Source: Liolophura sinensis
Lineage: Eukaryota > Mollusca > Polyplacophora > Chitonida > Chitonidae
Length of the DNA: 64,000 nt
Direction: 5' to 3'
Assembly (NCBI RefSeq): GCF_032854445.1
Contig: NC_088297.1
Coordinates: 14,993,335-15,057,334, forward strand
The notes beneath the pieces were generated by a model. The model made no database searches, had not been told where the DNA came from, and worked only from the letters and a program-made list of their open reading frames with translations. Both the position numbers and the translations under genes were made by a program. Position 1 is the stretch's first letter. Each line of letters opens with the position of its first letter. Shown one piece after another: positions 58,861-64,000 of the stretch.

Positions 58861-60670
58861 CTGAGAGGAATTTAACTTCTTTCTTGTTCTGAGCTTGTTT
58901 TAAACCATTTGCTATTTATTACGTAAATCTATTGATGGTTTAAACAATTTACAGGTTTTCACAATTTTAATTATTAAATTTGGTATGCTCCGTTTCGTTA
59001 TTTTAGCCGAAATTTGTTGTACAATAAATTTAGCAGAATTTACATTGTCAAACAATATTCTGACCGTGTTACTTCAAAAAAAAACATATTTGAAGTGATT
59101 AGAAATTTCACGTAGCTTCGTGACCCTAGGGTCAGTTGTTTGATAAATACGAGATCAGGTACCGAACCAGTGACCTCAGAGAGTTATAACTGACACGTAA
59201 TACAGTTTACAAGTTACAGAAACTCCTAAATGCTGGCTATAGATAGCTGTGACTACATGGGCAGGTGTACGACTCAGTCACAACATTACTCACGACTGTT
59301 CTGTTGAACAGCACGTTCGGTAAACAACAGTTTTGTTGAAACACACCAAGTTTCTGTCGAGTCATGGTTTTCGTACCATGCCTTCGTGTCACTTAAGTAT
59401 ATATATACGAAAAAAAAACTGTTGACTGAATATGACATGATATTCAAAGCGTATATTAGAAAGGTGATGCCTACCGTAAAATATTCTAGAGTACAACATA
59501 AAACACGAACCAAATAGATAAATGAAATAAATATAAAAGTGATGTGCTATTCATTGCTGAATTCGTTTATTTATTTATTATTATTATTATTATTATTTGT
59601 ATTATTATTATTTCCATTTTGGAGTTTACTGCCGAACTCAAACAATTTTACATTTATGTTTACACGGTAATCAGATTTACTAGTTGAGGAGAGTACTAAA
59701 TTCAGAAAATCATGATTTACGCTGCAGCAACTGGTACCCCACTAGGTGTGAAGCAGCCTTCAGGTTTTAGCACCGATCAAAAAGCTTTCAGTTCTATCTA
59801 AAACAAACAAAATTCTGATACATTTTAATGAGATGCAAAATAGCAGTGCAGAAATGTATAGTGTATCAATAACCTGTAATTATGTGAATTAATGTTTAAA
59901 TGAATCATTGAGAAAGTTTAAGTAATTTGACGACCTATACGTTTGTACATGAATCCAAAGCCTTGCATTTCAGTAGATGCCTAAGAAACTTCCGGAAAAA
60001 GACCCCGTCCAAGTAAGTGAGAGCTGGATTTGAACACGCGATCATAGAAATGCCAGATGTCTAAGCATCTTCAATATGCAACAACAGTTTAAAACCAAAG
60101 GATCAAACAGGATTCAACTGATTGTTTTGAAATGCGAATAATAATAATAATAAATAATTCCCACTAATGGAATAATAATTGACCAGTGTCAGAAATAAAA
60201 TGGCACTTTTTTCCAGCTTATTTTTAAAAATGATCAGAAGTGCATGATGCTCATTTCAAAACTGACGCAAAACGACCTAAAATTCAATAGATAGAAAGTG
60301 AAACGAAAAACTATACCAGGTTAGAAATATCCCCGCAATTGTTTCCCCAGATGGCTACAAGTCACACTAAAATTGTATGCTCAGGCTACAAGTGACAGCT
60401 TTGGTATCGTGGTTTAGCCATTTTAATTAAGAAGGTGTGTTGAGTTTAAGTTTTACTCGCTTTTCACAGCCTGTGTATACACTCATACGGCCCCAGTCTT
60501 CCCTTCTACAAGAAAGTGACCTAATACCTCAGTAGCGAATTCTTTCAGTGAATAGTGACTCATACCTATAAAATTGTGTACACCTGTACTTGGTGAACTA
60601 ATTCTTAATAAAAACATATATGGTTAGATTGAAATTGTGAAAACAAAATGTGACGGTGAATGGACAAATA
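58861..60670. other. Intergenic DNA, no gene recognised
   Basis: AT-rich with short frames only. GAGAGCTGGATTTGAACACGCG near 60020 is a B-box-like SINE remnant. Confidence 0.45.
59575..59612. repeat. (TTA)n microsatellite
   Basis: TTATTATTATTATTATTATT run, next to a TTTATTTATT stretch. A second, shorter (AAT)n run is at 60139-60156. Confidence 0.85.
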
Positions 60671-60674
60671 TATT

Positions 60675-60835
60675 CGGACGTACGTGCGAAGGTCTGTCAC
60701 CATCCTGTGGATGGCCGCGGCTTTCCTCCGGGCTCTGCCTGCATGCACGGTTTTTGTCCCACCATAATGCTGGCCAGCGTTGTATAAGTACTAGATTCTC
60801 AAGTACCCCGTAAAACAGCAAATCAAATAAAAAGG
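60675..60835 (+). mobile_element. SINE family 1, 3' part
   Basis: ACGTACGTGCGAAGGTCTG, TGTGGATGGCCGCGGC, CCACCATAATGCTGGCC and AAGTACCCCGTAAAACAGC with a CAAATAAAA end; head lacking. Confidence 0.72.
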
Positions 60836-61299
60836 GGGGTTGTGCAGTTCGGATGTATCGGTGTCGGAATACCATTGATTCATCTTCTTGCATGGGAAGC
60901 TGACATGGGGCATATTTTCCATGTAACGTACCAAATAAACTCAGAAAAAAGAGTATTAAGCAAATACTTACAAATACCTTATAATAAAGAAATAGTGACA
61001 TTGCTCTTTCGTGACTATCACGACATGGACAATATAGGTTTTGTGTTTGGTGTTGATAAACATCACTTAGCCTTAGTTCAGTGCATGACTCACGGTGAAA
61101 AAACTTACTGCGATGTCCAATATAATGAGAGTTGCCCAGTCTATGTATTCAAAATGTATAGGTTGATCAAGTTTGTTTTCAAACTTGCTCTGATGAGAGC
61201 ACTACAGATGTTTCGCTCCTTTTCTCTTAAACTTAAAAAATTGTATATACCTTTAATAACGTTAAATCAAAGGATTTGGCAGTGGTGCGCGTAGGGAAA

Positions 61300-62030
61300 T
61301 CATTTATAGCGTTAGGTTGATAATTTCTGAAGTGTTAGAATTTTCAGCACTATACAAAATCCTTAAAATGTTAATAATCTAAGTCTATTTTATTATATCA
61401 AATTAACACCTCTAGGAAATGTAAATGTTAAATCGCCATGATGCGAAAGCAACATTTTAAACTTTTGGCACGTTACATATTTTACAGATTTTAATTTGTT
61501 ACACTAAGGACGTTTTCCATTTTTTAACAAATGCGTTTTAAGACGGTGTGAATATTTATCCGCCTCAAACTGTTCGGTGACAGACTGCGTCTTCATTTGA
61601 GCATGGCCATGTAATGTGTGACTCACACTGAAGGAACGACACACGTAGAACATACTTGTGAAATGATTGTTCACGAAGGAATGACTTGCAGAAAGCTTTT
61701 AATCACACGAATCTAAGGCTTTGGCCTCATCGACACCGACATTTTGTCAAAGAGATCACGGGGTCGAAACCAGCACCTGCTTGATCGCCTGCGACTTTTA
61801 AAATTTAAAGGTTTGTTCTAGCCTGGGGAAGGTCGCTAGGTTGCTTCCGTTTTTTCGATCCAGAGACCTGAAGCAACCAGTAAAAAATTAGATATAAATA
61901 AATATAAATACGAGAGCATACAACTATTTCAACCATGGACACGCCAAACCAGTTACGATAGGAATAAGAACATAATTTTTAAGAATTTTAACTGTTCGGT
62001 GTAAATTTTGAACTGTTTACCTGCTTTTAA
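61300..62030. other. Intergenic DNA, no gene recognised
   Basis: No coding signal. GGGGTCGAAACCAGCACC near 61759 is weakly B-box-like and may mark a decayed SINE. Confidence 0.4.
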
Positions 62031-62034
62031 TTGA

Positions 62035-62195
62035 CAGGAGGTGGTCGAGGTAATTTACTCTCTGGTCGTACGTGGGAAGGTCGGTCAGCAACTTGTGGAT
62101 GGTCGTGGGTCCCCCCCCCCCTCCCCACGGTTCTCTTCGGCTTCCTCCCACCATAGTGCTGACCAAGTGAAATATTCTTGAGTAAGGCGTAAAAC
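62035..62195 (+). mobile_element. SINE family 1, 3' part with a C-run
   Basis: CTGGTCGTACGTGGGAAGG, TTGTGGATGGTCGTGGG, a 12-base C run, CTCCCACCATAGTGCTGACC, then TTCTTGAGTAAGGCGTAAAAC. A deletion removes the TATAAG block. Confidence 0.75.
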
Positions 62196-62601
62196 AGGCT
62201 CATGGGACAATATACTAGGCAAATATGTATATGACGGTTAAAAACAAAATTCTGCTTTTCGTTGAAACTTTTCATTTTTTTTTTCTTTTTTTTTTTACCC
62301 AATACAGTGTATGACAGCAACAGTCATCTAGGAAGATGGAGGAACAAGAAAACCATTCCATCGAGACAGCAGTATAAATTTATCGGCAATGATTGGGGCT
62401 GGACTGGTTTAAAACGAAAGAATTACATATTTTCAAAATGGCAGCTATAAATATTGAACTCACACACATTGTATGAAACCTAACACGTTCTTCAACGAGT
62501 TATACCTCCAGATGGCGAGTAAGAATATTTCCCCATTGACTGAAAATATAGTGATTCACAACATACATCTTAAATCATCAAAATTTAGTAACAAGCCTGT
62601 A

Positions 62602-62860
62602 TTACAACCGTGCCTGGTCCACGCTCTTTGAACCGACTGCGTGGTCAAAGGGAAGCAACTCGATCATACACTCCTTCATGCGGACGAGAGGTCCTTTAAT
62701 CGCAAAGACATACCAGGTATATTTACAGCTAAATGTGTTTGGTATTGGTACGGGAGCTTTTAATTTATAATGGGTACAACATACACACAGGTGTGATGAT
62801 GTGTCGAGGCTGTCCATTTCAGCACTTGGTATGGTAACCAGATCGTCATTTCTCTGTTGT
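62602..62860 (-). CDS. Possible terminal exon of an unidentified minus-strand gene
   Basis: An acceptor-like TATGTTGCAG precedes 86 open codons ending in TAA. The reading includes SHLCVCCTHYKLKAPVP, FSCKYTWYVFAIKGPLV and ELLPFDHAVGSK, with a composition more protein-like than nearby chance frames. I do not recognise the family and find no upstream exon, so this may be chance. Confidence 0.27.
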
Positions 62861-62947
62861 CTGCAACATAGATTGACGTGGACTTCGTGTCCTGTCTATC
62901 ATCAACACCCATGAAGTATATTCCCTCAGAGTTTATACTCAGAGTTT

Positions 62948-63208
62948 ATACCCGAGGTGGTTAGCTCGCCAGCACGGCTCAATGACACAGGGCCTTCCAC
63001 CAGTACGGTCGTGGTGAGTTCAAATCCAGCTCATGTTGACTTTCTCTCCGACCGTACGTGGGTAGGCTTGCAAGCACACTGCGGATGGTCGTGAGTTTTC
63101 CCCTCGCTCTGTCCGGTTTCCTGTCACCATAATTCTGGCTGCCGCCGTATAAGTGAAATATTCTGGAGTAAGACGTAAACACTGATCAAAAAATAAATAA
63201 ATGTATGC
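62948..63208 (+). mobile_element. SINE family 1, full length
   Basis: Head CCCGAGGTGGTTAGCTCGCC, B box GTGAGTTCAAATCCAGCTC, TGCGGATGGTCGTGAG, CTGCCGCCGTATAAGTG and an AAAAAATAAATAAATG tail. It lies 200 bases upstream of the cysteine-rich exon at 63410. Confidence 0.85.
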
Positions 63209-63409
63209 ATCACAACGCTACGTTAGTATTCTTTCACAAATTTCAAACAAATGTATTTTTGGTGGCGTTAATTGAGTTTACTCGAACCTGTTTTCTTCGC
63301 CCATTATTCAGTCTTGCACTGTCGTTCCCGACAAGGTACATCATTTTGTTGCCTTCACAGAATTAAGAGTCTTTCGCATGTTAACCAATGCTAACATGTT
63401 TCTGTTCAG

Positions 63410-63520
63410 TGGACAAATGTCTTATCGACAACGTCTGCTATGGTCATGGGGAGTCGCAGCCTGATGTGCTGTGTAAGAAATGTTGCCCTGCGAGCAGCAC
63501 GACTGAGTTTACTCACGTAG
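63410..63520 (+). CDS. Internal exon of a plus-strand gene: cysteine-rich extracellular repeat
   Basis: The acceptor is CTGTTCAG and the donor G|GTGGGT; 111 bases, symmetric phase 1. It reads VDKCLIDNVCYGHGESQP, then LCKKCCPASSTTEFTHV. The C-[LI]-I-x-x-x-C-Y ... C-x-x-C-x-P-x-x-S spacing and the symmetric phase 1 borders are typical of short disulphide-rich modules repeated in large secreted invertebrate proteins. No companion exon is convincing inside the window, so the gene lies mostly to the right or has long introns. Confidence 0.6.
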   Translation, partial: WTNVLSTTSAMVMGSRSLMCCVRNVALRAARLSLLT

Positions 63521-64000
63521 GTGGGTACTATTTAAAATAGATGCGATTGTTGAAATGTAAAATTGTGAGTACTGCGTCTGTAGTTTACTGATGAATATGG
63601 TCCCTGCGTGTCTGTGTTGCTCAACTCTGTACCTTGTACTGCTTGCTTAATTAGGATAAAACATACCTTATTATAAGCTATAAATAAAAAAATTTCACCA
63701 AATGTTTTCTATTATTACTCTCAATATATATGCGGTGAAATTTTCGTGTCTGAGAATGGACTTCATGGCCAATGTTGATGATGTTTGCCATAAGTGACAT
63801 CAGGCCGACTTTTCTTAAGTGTTAAAGCAGAGGTTTGATGTCCAGTTCGATGAGGCTTTGTCAGTCGCTCTTCACATCGGTAAATATTTCAAAAGGTGTA
63901 TTCCATTTCTGTATTCCGCTTAACGTGTATTAAAATTTCCAAAATTTCAAACGCACTATAGGTATTTACAGGTGAAATATTTTTGACATGTTCATTCTAC

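Noticed and set aside
60842..61294. 150-codon plus-strand frame
   Set aside because: No motif or family recognised. It starts inside SINE-adjacent sequence, and the opposite strand is also partly open. It may deserve a database search but I cannot support it as a gene.
10634..63060. tRNA genes at the B-box-like GTTCAAGTCC sites
   Set aside because: All belong to SINE bodies with conserved non-tRNA 3' parts and (AAATA)n tails; none has a complete cloverleaf that I can draw.

Overview
This is animal (metazoan) nuclear DNA. It shows spliced genes with canonical GT-AG introns, many tRNA-derived SINEs, microsatellites, minisatellites and one 200-base assembly gap. The commonest SINE family, with its (AAATA)n-like tail, and the secreted lysine/methionine-rich proteins suggest a lophotrochozoan, most likely a mollusc. 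That placement is inference.

The core is a head-to-tail pair of paralogous genes on the minus strand, assembled exon by exon from splice sites, phase and paralogue alignment. Gene B (54471 down to 33515) looks complete. It has 18 exons and about 1381 codons once two apparent single-base deletions in its repeat exon are allowed for. Gene A (15793 down to 287, continuing past the left edge) has 13 visible exons. Each encodes a signal peptide, two tandem divergent PEBP-like (phosphatidylethanolamine-binding-protein-like) modules, and a long Met/Lys/Glu-rich C-terminal region. In gene B that region contains a 58-residue tandem repeat whose helical half is 50% methionine and whose other half carries four tryptophans. 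The two PEBP-like modules share the same intron-phase series (1-2, 2-1, 1-2, 2-1), so the tandem domain arose by duplication inside the gene. The later copying of the whole gene gave the A/B pair.

Layout: 1-15.8 kb is gene A, with minisatellite-filled introns (84-bp array at 1.7-3.1 kb, GACT array at 7.1-7.7 kb, a 44-bp array at 13.1-14.1 kb that is a multiplied copy of the end of exon 2 with its splice donor, and a 42-bp array at 14.2-14.8 kb). 15.8-33.5 kb is intergenic, dominated by a 4.6-kb tandem segmental duplication (about 16.11-20.75 and 20.78-25.35 kb), a long foldback at 27.0-27.5 kb and SINEs. 33.5-54.5 kb is gene B, with the gap at 39093-39292 in an intron. 54.5-64 kb is mostly repeats, with a LINE fragment at 58.6-58.9 kb, a doubtful minus-strand terminal exon at 62.6-62.9 kb and one convincing plus-strand cysteine-rich exon at 63.4-63.5 kb from a neighbouring gene.

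The proteins are predicted to be secreted or to enter the secretory pathway. Their PEBP-like modules have lost the usual ligand-site residues, so a structural or binding role is more likely than classical lipid or kinase binding. Their function is unknown to me.
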